This document shows, in pieces, positions 35,913-44,837 of a stretch of 64,000 nt of DNA; position 1 is the first letter of the stretch, and each line of letters starts with the position of its first letter. A model generated the notes under the pieces. That model was not told where the DNA came from and did not search any database. It saw nothing but the letters and a program-made list of their open reading frames with translations. Origin of the DNA: CAIVAT01 sp037137455 (lineage in GTDB: Bacteria > Bacteroidota > Bacteroidia > Bacteroidales > FEN-979); the NCBI GenBank assembly GCA_037137455.1, contig JBAXKG010000001.1:72257-136256 (forward strand), written 5' to 3'. The position numbers were made by a program, and so were the translations under genes.

Positions 35913-36793
35913 TGAAAACCTCCCTCCGCTCCGACCTGATCCTTCTCCTTGCTGCCATCATCTGGGGTTTTGCCTTTGTTGCCCAGCGGATCGGAATGGA
36001 TTATGTAGGCCCGTTTACCTACAATGGCGTGCGGTTTGCCTTAGGTACGATTATCCTTCTCCCCTTCCTGTATATCCATGCAAATAAAACTGAACCGCTG
36101 ATCAAGGTTTCTCATCCATCCGACCGCCGTAAAATCATTATCGGCAGTCTGATGACCGGGCTGTTTTTGTTTGGCGGCGTTGCCCTGCAACAATTGGGTT
36201 TACAGCAGACTACGGCCGGAAAAGCAGGTTTTATAACCGGTTTATATGTGGTATTCGTTCCCATTGTGGGATTGTTATTTGGCCAGCGGTCGCATCTCAC
36301 GATGTGGATAGGAGCTGCCCTCTCGGTAGGTGGACTCTACCTGCTAAGCATGACAAGCTCTTTCAACATTGCCCCCGGCGATAAACTGGTGCTATATTGT
36401 GCTGTCATCTTCACATTTCATGTACTCTTCATTGCCTGGCTTTCTCCGCTTATGAACAGTTTCCTGCTGGCTGTGATCCAATTTACGATCTGCACGCTGC
36501 TTAATCTGATTATTGCTTTTGCAATTGAACCAGTGAACATCACCTCCATCATGCAAGCATGGCTTCCCATTGCTTATGGAGGTATTCTATCGGTTGGCGT
36601 GGCCTACACTCTCCAGGTCATTGCCCAGAAGACTGCCCATCCTGCCTATGCCTCGATCATTCTTAGTCTCGAAGCAGTCTTTGCTGTGCTGGGCGGCTGG
36701 ATGATCCTGCATGAGCAATTGAACCAGCGGATGATTATGGGTTGCCTATTGATGTTAGCCGGGATGGTGGTGGTGCAGGTGAAGTGGAAATAA
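35912..36793 (+). CDS. EamA/DMT-superfamily transporter
   Basis: A 293-residue inner membrane protein with ten hydrophobic segments in two EamA repeats (DLILLLAAIIWGFAFVAQRIGMDYVGPFTYN and the second half starting near LVLYCAVIFTFHVLFIAWL). DMT members export or import small metabolites; the substrate is unknown. TAATG overlap with the GH92 stop indicates translational coupling, which is unexpected functionally for a mannosidase. Confidence 0.88.
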   Translation: MKTSLRSDLILLLAAIIWGFAFVAQRIGMDYVGPFTYNGVRFALGTIILLPFLYIHANKTEPLIKVSHPSDRRKIIIGSLMTGLFLFGGVALQQLGLQQTTAGKAGFITGLYVVFVPIVGLLFGQRSHLTMWIGAALSVGGLYLLSMTSSFNIAPGDKLVLYCAVIFTFHVLFIAWLSPLMNSFLLAVIQFTICTLLNLIIAFAIEPVNITSIMQAWLPIAYGGILSVGVAYTLQVIAQKTAHPAYASIILSLEAVFAVLGGWMILHEQLNQRMIMGCLLMLAGMVVVQVKWK

Positions 36794-36853
36794 TGCCGGA
36801 ATTGTCTATTTTTGCCTGATATTGAAGAATACAGCCATTAAATCCAGTTTTGA

Positions 36854-38197
36854 ATGATGCAAATTAAACCATTTTTTCTTACAATCCTGACAACTGTAGC
36901 CCTGAATGCCGGATTCCGGGCTATCGCGCAGGTTGAAATGACAGTCCCTGCTGTGCCAACTGCAGCAGGTGAAACCGGTGATTTCAACTCCTGGTTCATC
37001 CCGAAAACGCTCCGGATCGATTATCTCCTGACCGGAGATGCCAAATCTGAAACGGCATGTTTTGTTCAGATGAAGGAGGAACCTTTCTGGGGCGGGCCGC
37101 ATAAAAATCTTACCGATCCCTTCGGATATGGCACCTACCGGTATTCTGCCTACGATTCTGCCACCAAAAAACTGATCTTTTCACGCGGTTTCAGTTCGCT
37201 TTTCCAGGAATGGAAAGGTACGGATGAGGCGAAAAAGATGAAGCGTGCCTACCCAATGACTGCAGTGATGCCTTTTCCGAAAGCAACCATTTTCTTTATC
37301 ATTGAAAAAAGATCTTACGAAACCAACCAGTTTGAACTGCTCTTTGACCGGTTTATCAACCCAACCGATTATTTCATCAGCCGCGAAAGCATTCATACCT
37401 GTAAGTTTTTGAAAATCAAAGATTCGGGAGATCCCAAGGATCATGTTGATGTAGCATTTTTAGCCGAAGGGTACACCACCCTGGAGATGGATAAATTCAT
37501 TGAAGATGCAAAACGGATCAGCAATTATTTTTTATCGGTTGAGCCTTATGCAAGCAATGCCGTCCGGTTTAATTTCTATGCAATCGAATCGCCTTCCGAT
37601 GAATCGGGCGTGACCATCCCCGGAAAGGATATTTATGTGAATACCAACATCCACAGCAGTTTTTACACCTTCGACATGGATCGTTATCTTACCACTTCTG
37701 ATACCAAATCGATGTACGACATTGCGGCCAACGTACCATATGATCTTATTTTCGTGTTGGTCAACAGCAAACGCTACGGCGGCGGCGGATTTTACAATCA
37801 TTACGGGGAAAGTACGGTCGATCACCAGAATTCGAATATTGTGGCGATCCATGAATTTGGGCACGAGTTCGCCGGACTTGCCGATGAATACTATGCTTCG
37901 GAAATCACTTACTCCGATTATTACAATCTGAAATTCGAACCCTGGGAGCCCAATATCACAACGAACATCAATTTTTCATCCAAGTGGAAAGGGATGATTA
38001 AATCCGGAACCCCTGTTCCAACTCCGCGTGAGGAAAAATATAAAGGTGTGACCGGGATGTTTGAAGGAGGAGGATATCTTTCAAAGGGGATTTTCAGTCC
38101 GGTGATGGATTGCAGGATGAAGAGCAACGAAGCCCCAAGGTTCTGTGCGGCCTGTCAGGACGCCATCCGTAAAATGATTATGTTCTATTGTGAATAA
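36854..38197 (+). CDS. Secreted M64-family metallopeptidase
   Basis: A 447-residue exported protein (signal peptide 1-24, AIAQ). The zinc site reads IVAIHEFGHEFAGLADEYY, an HExGH motif followed by the LADEY glutamate/aspartate region typical of peptidase family M64 (related to Clostridium ramosum IgA peptidase). The N-terminal part is the M64 N-terminal beta domain (FNSWFIPKTLRIDYLLTG, CFVQMKEEPFWGG). DPKDHVDVAFLAEGYT starts the catalytic domain. It probably degrades host or environmental glycoproteins alongside the mannosidases. The 3' end overlaps the activase start by 8 bp. A TATTTTTG box lies at 36807-36814. Confidence 0.88.
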   Translation: MMQIKPFFLTILTTVALNAGFRAIAQVEMTVPAVPTAAGETGDFNSWFIPKTLRIDYLLTGDAKSETACFVQMKEEPFWGGPHKNLTDPFGYGTYRYSAYDSATKKLIFSRGFSSLFQEWKGTDEAKKMKRAYPMTAVMPFPKATIFFIIEKRSYETNQFELLFDRFINPTDYFISRESIHTCKFLKIKDSGDPKDHVDVAFLAEGYTTLEMDKFIEDAKRISNYFLSVEPYASNAVRFNFYAIESPSDESGVTIPGKDIYVNTNIHSSFYTFDMDRYLTTSDTKSMYDIAANVPYDLIFVLVNSKRYGGGGFYNHYGESTVDHQNSNIVAIHEFGHEFAGLADEYYASEITYSDYYNLKFEPWEPNITTNINFSSKWKGMIKSGTPVPTPREEKYKGVTGMFEGGGYLSKGIFSPVMDCRMKSNEAPRFCAACQDAIRKMIMFYCE

Positions 38198-38999
38198 AGG
38201 TCTCATTTTTGATATCCGCCGCTTCTCGGTACATGATGGTCCGGGAATCAGGACGACTGTTTTTTTCAAGGGTTGTCCGCTGAGTTGCTGGTGGTGCCAC
38301 AACCCGGAAAGCCGCGACATCAGGCCTGAACAATCAACTAAACATCTCGCCCTTGACGGCCGGACTTTCGAACGCGAAGAGACCACAGGGAGGTGGATGT
38401 CTGTTGCGGAGGTAATGCAGGAGATATTACAGGACCGGATTTTTTACGACGAATCGGGTGGGGGGGTAACCTTTTCGGGTGGTGAGCCCATGCTGCAGGT
38501 AGATTTTCTTTTCAAATTGCTAAAAGCCTGCAGGAATGAGGGCATACACACAACGCTTGACACATCCGGATTTTCATCGATTGCTTCGATTGAAAAAATA
38601 TCAGATTGGGTCGATCTGTTTCTTTATGACCTGAAGATCATCAATGAGGAAAAACATCAAAAATACACCGGTGTTTCAAACAAAATGATAATTGAAAATC
38701 TTAGATTTCTTTACATCTCAGGAAAAAATGTAATTCTCAGATTTCCGGTTGTGCCCGGAATAACCGACACGGCGGAAAATATCAACGACATGAAAGAAGT
38801 CACAACACATCTTCAAATTTTCAAATCTTCAAATCTTCAAATCAGCCTTCTCCCCTATCATTCCATGGCCCGTGAAAAATATCACCGTTTTTGTAAGTCA
38901 AATCTTCTGGAAGGCATTCCCGAACTTAAATCAGCGGATCTTTTACCGTTGAAAGCCGAGTTTGAATCGATCGGGCTTTTGGTGACGATCGGAGGCTGA
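38190..38999 (+). CDS. Glycyl radical enzyme activase (PflA family)
   Basis: Radical SAM activase that installs the glycyl radical in a partner enzyme, here most likely the one at 39989. Start is GTG 38190, overlapping the M64 stop. FSVHDGPGIRTTVFFKGCPLSCWWCHNPESR carries CX3CX2C. GGGVTFSGGEPMLQ and DLFLYDLKI follow, then RFPVVPGITD and LLPYHSMAREKY. At 269 residues it lacks the ferredoxin-like eight-cysteine insert found in many activases of the glycerol-dehydratase class and so resembles the minimal PFL activase form. Residues about 208-218 are encoded by four tandem CTTCAAAT-type octamers. Confidence 0.9.
   Translation: MNKGLIFDIRRFSVHDGPGIRTTVFFKGCPLSCWWCHNPESRDIRPEQSTKHLALDGRTFEREETTGRWMSVAEVMQEILQDRIFYDESGGGVTFSGGEPMLQVDFLFKLLKACRNEGIHTTLDTSGFSSIASIEKISDWVDLFLYDLKIINEEKHQKYTGVSNKMIIENLRFLYISGKNVILRFPVVPGITDTAENINDMKEVTTHLQIFKSSNLQISLLPYHSMAREKYHRFCKSNLLEGIPELKSADLLPLKAEFESIGLLVTIGG
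38811..38842 (+). repeat. Four tandem CTTCAAAT octamers inside the activase gene
   Basis: Units at 38811-38818, 38819-38826 (first base T), 38827-38834 and 38835-38842. The 8-bp unit is not a multiple of three, so gain or loss of one unit would shift the frame just before the conserved LLPYH segment. Confidence 0.7.
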
Positions 39000-39005
39000 A
39001 ATCAA

Positions 39006-39080
39006 TTTTCCGCACCTACGGAGCGGAATTTTCTGGCTGCAATTTATTTGGCTACCAAAATTGAGCTCCGATGGAGCTCC
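39006..39080 (+). repeat. Two-hairpin REP-like element
   Basis: First hairpin: TTCCGC (39008-39013) pairs with GCGGAA (39023-39028) around ACCTACGGA. Second: GAGCTCC (39063-39069) pairs with GGAGCTC (39073-39079) around GAT. A pyrimidine/TTTGGCTACCAA spacer joins them. It sits between the activase stop and the convergent beta-barrel gene. I recall elements of this layout in several Bacteroidota genomes; no transposase is present here. Confidence 0.6.
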
Positions 39081-39116
39081 AATAATTAACCAACTTGTCC
39101 CCTCGCTGATAATATG

Positions 39117-39139
39117 TTTTACCTTTTACCTTTTACCTT
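39117..39139 (+). repeat. TTTTACC heptamer tandem
   Basis: Three exact copies of TTTTACC (39117-39137) plus TT, just past the stop of the reverse-strand beta-barrel gene. Confidence 0.55.
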
Positions 39140-39149
39140 GCAATATTCT

Positions 39150-39830
39150 TCATTTAACCGATGACAGCCTGATTGCATAACCCACCGAAATACCATAAGA
39201 CATGCTTCTTCCAACAATAAAGGCATCTTCGAGCACATCACTCAATCCGAAAAGGTAGGATAATTTTAGAATTATATCGCCAGGGCCCATATTATAACTC
39301 AGACCGGCCTCAGTTGCCCAGGACAGATCCACCTCATTGAAGCGTGAAAATGGCATGAAAAACCTGTAGTACGGACCTGAGAAAAGTGCGCCCCCATTAG
39401 GTGTGCCAACGGCAAAATCGGCCTGTGGCCCGGTGGCAATCAGCAACCCGAACTTACTCTGTTTGAAATGGAAGTGGTATCCTAACAATAATGATAATCC
39501 GACATAATGCTGCCTGGCAGGAGTTGTCCAAATCCAACCGGCTGAATCAATGAATGTTACCTTTGCCAATCCTTTGTTGGAGTAATGAAAACCTGTTGAA
39601 AGGAAAAAATTCATTCCCAAACCAATATCAGTAGTGACAGCAGCCTGGAATGATCCTACGTTGGGGTTTAAGGTAACGGAATCGAGAAGGTAATCATTTC
39701 GCTGAATACGTGCATATTCTGCAACAGCGGTATGGGTACCAAGAAATCCCACCTGGATACCGATTGAATTCTGTGCCTGCAGAATAGAAAAAAAGAAGCT
39801 TATAAACAGGAGTAAAATCGTTCTCTTCAT
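39150..39830 (-). CDS. Predicted outer membrane beta-barrel protein
   Basis: A 226-residue exported protein with signal peptide MKRTILLLFISFFFSILQAQ. The mature part alternates hydrophobic and polar residues and has many aromatic residues and glycines, with strand-like stretches such as VGLSLLLGYHFHF, LLIATGPQADFAVG, ATEAGLSYNMGPGDIILKLSYLFGL and a final MSYGISVGYAIRLSSVK. This fits the PorT/OmpW-like outer membrane barrels common in Bacteroidota. No more specific identity is visible. It interrupts the activase-GRE pair on the other strand. A TATTTTTG box on its strand lies at 39884-39891. Confidence 0.62.
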   Translation of the reverse strand: MKRTILLLFISFFFSILQAQNSIGIQVGFLGTHTAVAEYARIQRNDYLLDSVTLNPNVGSFQAAVTTDIGLGMNFFLSTGFHYSNKGLAKVTFIDSAGWIWTTPARQHYVGLSLLLGYHFHFKQSKFGLLIATGPQADFAVGTPNGGALFSGPYYRFFMPFSRFNEVDLSWATEAGLSYNMGPGDIILKLSYLFGLSDVLEDAFIVGRSMSYGISVGYAIRLSSVK

Positions 39831-39988
39831 GATAAATTTGTATAGAAATTATTAAAAAACATTCAGGATTTGTATACAGGATGCAAAAATAGCTAAGTTT
39901 CTGAAATCATGAGGTCAATAATCGCTTTCTGAGATTAAAAAATCTATTACTGGCTTCAGCTATTTAATGTTTTCGATATATTTGCCGG

Positions 39989-42370
39989 ATGACAACAGAC
40001 AGGATAAAATTTTTACGTGAAAAGAGCCTTAATGCCCTGAACTGCATCTCGGCAGAACGTGCTTTGCTCGTAACTGAATTTTACGCATCCGGGATTGAGA
40101 GGGAGGTTTCAGTTCCGGTGATGCGTGCCATGACTTTAGACCACATTCTTTCTCATAAAAAACTTTGCTATAACGAGGGAGAACTTATCGTTGGGGAGCG
40201 AGGACCAGCGCCCAAATCCTGCCCTACTTTTCCTGAAATTTGTGTTCACTCATTGGAAGATCTCGATATTCTTAATAAAAGGAAGAAGGTCTCCTTTAAG
40301 GTTGATGCTGCCACCCGTAAGATATACAAAGAAAAAATCATTCCATTCTGGAGCGGTAAAAGCAACCGCGACAGGGTGATGCGTTCGGTAAAGCCGGAAT
40401 GGTTGGATGCATACAGAGCAGGTGTTTTTACTGAATTCCAGGAACAACGCGGCCCGGGGCATACCGTGGCTGGTGATAAGATCTATCGAATAGGAATGAT
40501 CGACCTAATTGATGAAATCAGGGAAACAAGATCAAGGATCGATTGGTTGAATGATCCGGGCAGCCTGGCGAAGGACGAGGAACTGAAAGCCATGGAAATT
40601 GCTGCAAACTCAGTGATTCGCTTTTCAAATCGATATTCCGGTTATCTGGAAGAATTGGCTGGTCAGATTTCAGAAACAAGTCACGCGTCACGCGCCGCGC
40701 GCCGCGAACTGGAAGAGTTAGCCCGCATTTGCCACCGGGTTCCTGCACATGCCCCTGAAACCTTCCATGAGGCTCTTCAATACTACTGGTTCGTGCATCT
40801 TTGTGTGATTACCGAGCTCAATCCCTGGGATTCGTTCAATCCGGGACGACTCGACCAGCACCTTTTCCCATTCTACCAGCGTGAGATCGAAGCAGGTACA
40901 TTAACCAGGGAAAAAGCAGTTGAAATCCTTCAAAGCTTCTGGATAAAGTTCAACAACCATCCGGCGCCTCCGAAAGTTGGTGTCACAGCTCAGGAAAGTA
41001 ATACCTACACCGATTTTTCGCTGATCAACCTTGGTGGCGTGAAGGCCGATGGTTCCAATGCCGTTAATGAAATGACCTTCATCCTTCTCGATGTGATCGA
41101 AGAGATGCGGCTGCTACAGCCCAGTTCGATGGTTCAGGTGAGTAAAAAAAATCCGGACAGACTAATACAGCGCACATTGCAGATCACAAAAACCGGTTTC
41201 GGACAGCCTTCCTATTTTAATACCGATGCGATCGTGCAGGAACTGGTAAGGCAGGGAAAAGATATCGTTGATGCTCGTAATGGAGGCGCCAGCGGCTGTG
41301 TAGAGTCTGGCGCATTCGGCACCGAGGCTTATATACTCAGCGGCTATTTCAATATTCCGAAAGTGCTTGAAATTACCCTTCACAACGGCTTTGATCCAGG
41401 AACCGGGAAGCAGATCGGACCAAAGACCGGAAAGGCTGAAAAATTCAAATCGTATGAAGAGGTGATGATAGCCTTTAACAGGCAACTTCGTCACTTCATC
41501 GATATCAAGATCAAGGGAAACAATATCATCGCGCAAATTTTTGCACAGTATCTTCCTGTTCCATTTCTTTCGCTGATTATCGATGATTGCATTGCCAACG
41601 GGCTTGACTACAACGCCGGTGGGGCAAGATACAACACCACCTACATCCAGGGTGTGGGGCTTGGAACCATCACCGATGCACTGACTTCAATCAAATATCA
41701 CGTTTTTGAAAAGAAAACCATTTCCATGAAGGGGATGCTGAAGGCATTATCAGAAGATTTTAAGGATTTTGAAGAATTTCACGTTGACCTGGTCTATTCT
41801 ACACCGAAATACGGCAACGATGAGGATTATGCCGATGATCGGGCCCGTGAAGTATTTGAATCATTTTACAATTGTGTTAATGGCCGTCCGAATGCAACCA
41901 GGGGCACTCACCGTATTAACATGCTGCCAACGACCTGCCATATTTATTTTGGCAGTGTTATCGGGGCGCTTCCCGATGGCAGGAAGGCAAAAAAACCACT
42001 TTCGGAAGGTATCTCCCCTGTGCAGGGCGCCGATCGCAAAGGACCTACCGCCGTATTGAAATCGGCTGCAAAGATTGATCATATCCGCACTGGTGGCACT
42101 CTTCTCAACCAGAAATTTTCTCCTGATTTTTTTACAGGTGATGAAAGCATCCTCAAGCTCACTGCACTTATCCGTTCTTACTTCAGGATGGATGGGCACC
42201 ACATACAATTTAACGTTGTTTCGGCCAGTACCCTGCGCGATGCCCAGAAACATCCGGAAAGATACCGCGACCTTATAGTTCGTGTGGCAGGTTACAGCGA
42301 TTATTTCAATGATTTGGGTGAAGAGCTGCAGAATGAGATCATTTTTCGTACTGAACAGGGATCATTTTAA
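39989..42370 (+). CDS. Glycyl radical enzyme, PFL2/dehydratase (eliminase) type
   Basis: A 793-residue glycyl radical enzyme. The thiyl cysteine lies in SGCVESG (C437) with E439 two residues on: the C-x-E arrangement of radical eliminases (glycerol/diol dehydratase, CutC, HypD, IslA classes), not the double cysteine of pyruvate formate-lyase. The glycyl radical loop is RVAGYSDYF (G768). KVLEITLHNGFDPGTGK and NAGGARYNTTYIQGVGLGT are typical of the PFL2 group. The substrate cannot be read from the sequence. The activase at 38190 is presumably its partner. Strictly anaerobic function expected. Confidence 0.88.
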   Translation: MTTDRIKFLREKSLNALNCISAERALLVTEFYASGIEREVSVPVMRAMTLDHILSHKKLCYNEGELIVGERGPAPKSCPTFPEICVHSLEDLDILNKRKKVSFKVDAATRKIYKEKIIPFWSGKSNRDRVMRSVKPEWLDAYRAGVFTEFQEQRGPGHTVAGDKIYRIGMIDLIDEIRETRSRIDWLNDPGSLAKDEELKAMEIAANSVIRFSNRYSGYLEELAGQISETSHASRAARRELEELARICHRVPAHAPETFHEALQYYWFVHLCVITELNPWDSFNPGRLDQHLFPFYQREIEAGTLTREKAVEILQSFWIKFNNHPAPPKVGVTAQESNTYTDFSLINLGGVKADGSNAVNEMTFILLDVIEEMRLLQPSSMVQVSKKNPDRLIQRTLQITKTGFGQPSYFNTDAIVQELVRQGKDIVDARNGGASGCVESGAFGTEAYILSGYFNIPKVLEITLHNGFDPGTGKQIGPKTGKAEKFKSYEEVMIAFNRQLRHFIDIKIKGNNIIAQIFAQYLPVPFLSLIIDDCIANGLDYNAGGARYNTTYIQGVGLGTITDALTSIKYHVFEKKTISMKGMLKALSEDFKDFEEFHVDLVYSTPKYGNDEDYADDRAREVFESFYNCVNGRPNATRGTHRINMLPTTCHIYFGSVIGALPDGRKAKKPLSEGISPVQGADRKGPTAVLKSAAKIDHIRTGGTLLNQKFSPDFFTGDESILKLTALIRSYFRMDGHHIQFNVVSASTLRDAQKHPERYRDLIVRVAGYSDYFNDLGEELQNEIIFRTEQGSF

Positions 42371-42382
42371 ACAAATTTCCAT

Positions 42383-44785
42383 ATGAAAAAAGCGCACCAT
42401 TTATTTCTTTCCGGGTTGTTTTTCGTACCCATTTGTCTTTATGCACAATCTGAACTACCTGTTTTTGCCGGCAAGGTCAAATCCATAAACCTGTCAGAAC
42501 ATTCGCTGATTGTAAAAACAGATAATGCATTCGCTGAAATTTATACCTATTCCCCTACAGTGATTCGTGTTCGGATCAATCGTAAAGAGCCAAAGTATGA
42601 TTTCTCCTATGCAGTTATTCAAAAACCATCATCTTATTTTCGCGGTATGCAGGAAAAAGGGGATTCGGTGCAACTTTTTACCGATTCATTACAATTGGTA
42701 TTATACAAGAATCCTATGCGCATTGTGGTAAAATCGATCAGCGGCGAGATGATCTCAGAAGATTATGCCAGCCTGCCTGTATCATGGCTTGGAACTGAGG
42801 TGACCTGTTATAAAAAACTTTTTCCCGATGAAAAATTTCTCGGATTAGGAGAAAAGACCGGTAACCTAGACAAACGGGGAAACTCATTCGAAAACTGGAA
42901 TTCAGATGTTCCGGCTTATGCCACCAACCACGATCCGCTGTACCAGAGTATTCCGTTCTTTATCGGCATTCATGGAAAGGTCGCTTATGGCATTTTCCTG
43001 GATAATTCTTATCGCACAAAATTCAACTTCGGCGCATCCACCGATGAACAGTTCAGCAGCTTTTCGGCCGCAGATGGTGAAATGGACTATTATATTTTCG
43101 GTGCATCTGATGTTGCGGGAATCATCAGCGATTACACATGGCTCACCGGCAGAATGCCTATGCCACCCTACTGGAGCCTCGGATACCACCAATGCCGGTG
43201 GAGTTATTTTCCTGAATCTCAGGTGATGAGCATCGCACAGCAATTCCGCGACAAACAAATTCCCTGCGATGCGATTTATCTCGACATCGATTACATGGAT
43301 GCCTACAAGATCTTCACCTGGCACAAAGAACGGTTCCCGCAACCTAAAGCCATGATCGATAAACTGAACGGAATGGGTTTCCATGTTGTGACCATAATCG
43401 ACCCCGGGATAAAGGTGGAAAAGGGATATTTCGCATATGAGGAGGGTGTTGCGAATAATTATTTCGCAAAATATCCCGACGGAAGCAATTATATCGGAAG
43501 CGTTTGGCCAGGGAGATGTCACTTTCCCGATTTCACGAAGGAATCGACAAGAAAATGGTGGGGAGCCTCATTCAGCAGTCTCGTAGATCCAGGGGTAGAA
43601 GGCTTCTGGAACGACATGAACGAACCCTCCGCGTGGGGACAAAGTATTCCGAACATCGTACAATTTGATTTCGAAGGACGGAAAGGTTCAATAACCCAGG
43701 CCCACAACATTTACGGTCTCGAGATGTCGCGTGCCACTTTTGAAGGAACCAGGGCGCTTCTGAAAGGTAAACGCCCTTTCGTGATTACACGTGCCGGTTT
43801 TGCCGGAATACAGCGCTACTCAATGGTTTGGACAGGCGATAATGAAGCCACCGACGACCACATGCTGCTATCTGCCCGCATGGTAACGGGATTGGGTTTG
43901 TCAGGGGTTTCATTTACCGGTCCGGATGTTGGGGGATTTATGGGGAATCCGTCCGAACAGCTCATAACACGTTGGATGTCACTCGGTGTTTACACTCCCT
44001 TTTTCCGGAACCATTCGGCCTGGGATACAAAAAGCAAGGAGCCATGGTCATTCGGACTCAATGTGGAATACATGCTGAAAGATATGATCAAACAGCGTTA
44101 TCGCCTGCTGCCATACATCTACTCCGCAATGTACGAATCAACCCGGAGCGGAATGCCAGTGGCGCGCAGTCTGGCAATCAACTATACCTTCGATGAGAAG
44201 GTTTACTGGTGGAAATACCAAAATGAATATCTTTTCGGCGATAACCTGCTTATAGCTCCAGTATCGTGTAACCAGCAGGCAGCTAAGGTTTACCTGCCCG
44301 AAGGCGGCTGGTATCGCCTCAGCAGTGGCGAATTTTATAAAGGCAATGCGGAAGTCACGGTTGATGCACCATTGAATGATCTGCCTGTTTTTGTAAAAGC
44401 ATCGGGAATTATTCCAATGCAGTCGGATATTCAATTCACCGCACAGAAACCATCACCGGTGTTGGATTTGCATATCTACAACGGGAATAAACCAAACAGT
44501 TTTACCTATTATGAAGATGACGGGTCGACATACCAGTTTGAGAATGGTCAATTCTACCGTAGAAAGATCACCTTTGATCCTGGAAAGAAAACAATTGACA
44601 TTTCAAAAGCGGAAGGGAGTTTTGCCAGTAAATATACAAGTTTCAGACTGATTTTTCATTCGTTTGATAATCTAATGACCATCAAATCAAATGGAAATGA
44701 TTATTCCCTTAAACTTAAATCCACCACTGAGCGCTTCGTGGAAATTCCGGTCAGCAGTGAAAATATGAATATCAGCTATCAGTAA
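42383..44785 (+). CDS. GH31 alpha-glucosidase family, secreted
   Basis: An 800-residue exo-acting alpha-glycosidase with signal peptide (about 1-21, LYAQ). The GH31 order is visible: N-terminal beta-sandwich (GLGEKTGNLDKRG, NWNSDVPAYATNHDPLYQSIPF), TIM barrel with MPPYWSLGYHQCRWSYF, nucleophile aspartate in FWNDMNEPSAWG (about residue 410), acid/base aspartate in WTGDNEATDDHM (about 482), FRNHSAWDTKSKEPW, and C-terminal beta domains. It starts 12 bp after the GRE gene, so they may be cotranscribed. Confidence 0.94.
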   Translation: MKKAHHLFLSGLFFVPICLYAQSELPVFAGKVKSINLSEHSLIVKTDNAFAEIYTYSPTVIRVRINRKEPKYDFSYAVIQKPSSYFRGMQEKGDSVQLFTDSLQLVLYKNPMRIVVKSISGEMISEDYASLPVSWLGTEVTCYKKLFPDEKFLGLGEKTGNLDKRGNSFENWNSDVPAYATNHDPLYQSIPFFIGIHGKVAYGIFLDNSYRTKFNFGASTDEQFSSFSAADGEMDYYIFGASDVAGIISDYTWLTGRMPMPPYWSLGYHQCRWSYFPESQVMSIAQQFRDKQIPCDAIYLDIDYMDAYKIFTWHKERFPQPKAMIDKLNGMGFHVVTIIDPGIKVEKGYFAYEEGVANNYFAKYPDGSNYIGSVWPGRCHFPDFTKESTRKWWGASFSSLVDPGVEGFWNDMNEPSAWGQSIPNIVQFDFEGRKGSITQAHNIYGLEMSRATFEGTRALLKGKRPFVITRAGFAGIQRYSMVWTGDNEATDDHMLLSARMVTGLGLSGVSFTGPDVGGFMGNPSEQLITRWMSLGVYTPFFRNHSAWDTKSKEPWSFGLNVEYMLKDMIKQRYRLLPYIYSAMYESTRSGMPVARSLAINYTFDEKVYWWKYQNEYLFGDNLLIAPVSCNQQAAKVYLPEGGWYRLSSGEFYKGNAEVTVDAPLNDLPVFVKASGIIPMQSDIQFTAQKPSPVLDLHIYNGNKPNSFTYYEDDGSTYQFENGQFYRRKITFDPGKKTIDISKAEGSFASKYTSFRLIFHSFDNLMTIKSNGNDYSLKLKSTTERFVEIPVSSENMNISYQ

Positions 44786-44837
44786 GAGAAGCAATCGTTT
44801 TCTTATTTTTGTTGCAGGCCAATTTTGATATTTTCCC

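Noticed and set aside
39977..39984. TATATTTG box directly upstream of the glycyl radical enzyme
   Set aside because: It ends only 4 bp before the ATG, so the implied transcript would start at or after the start codon; no -33 element is present either.
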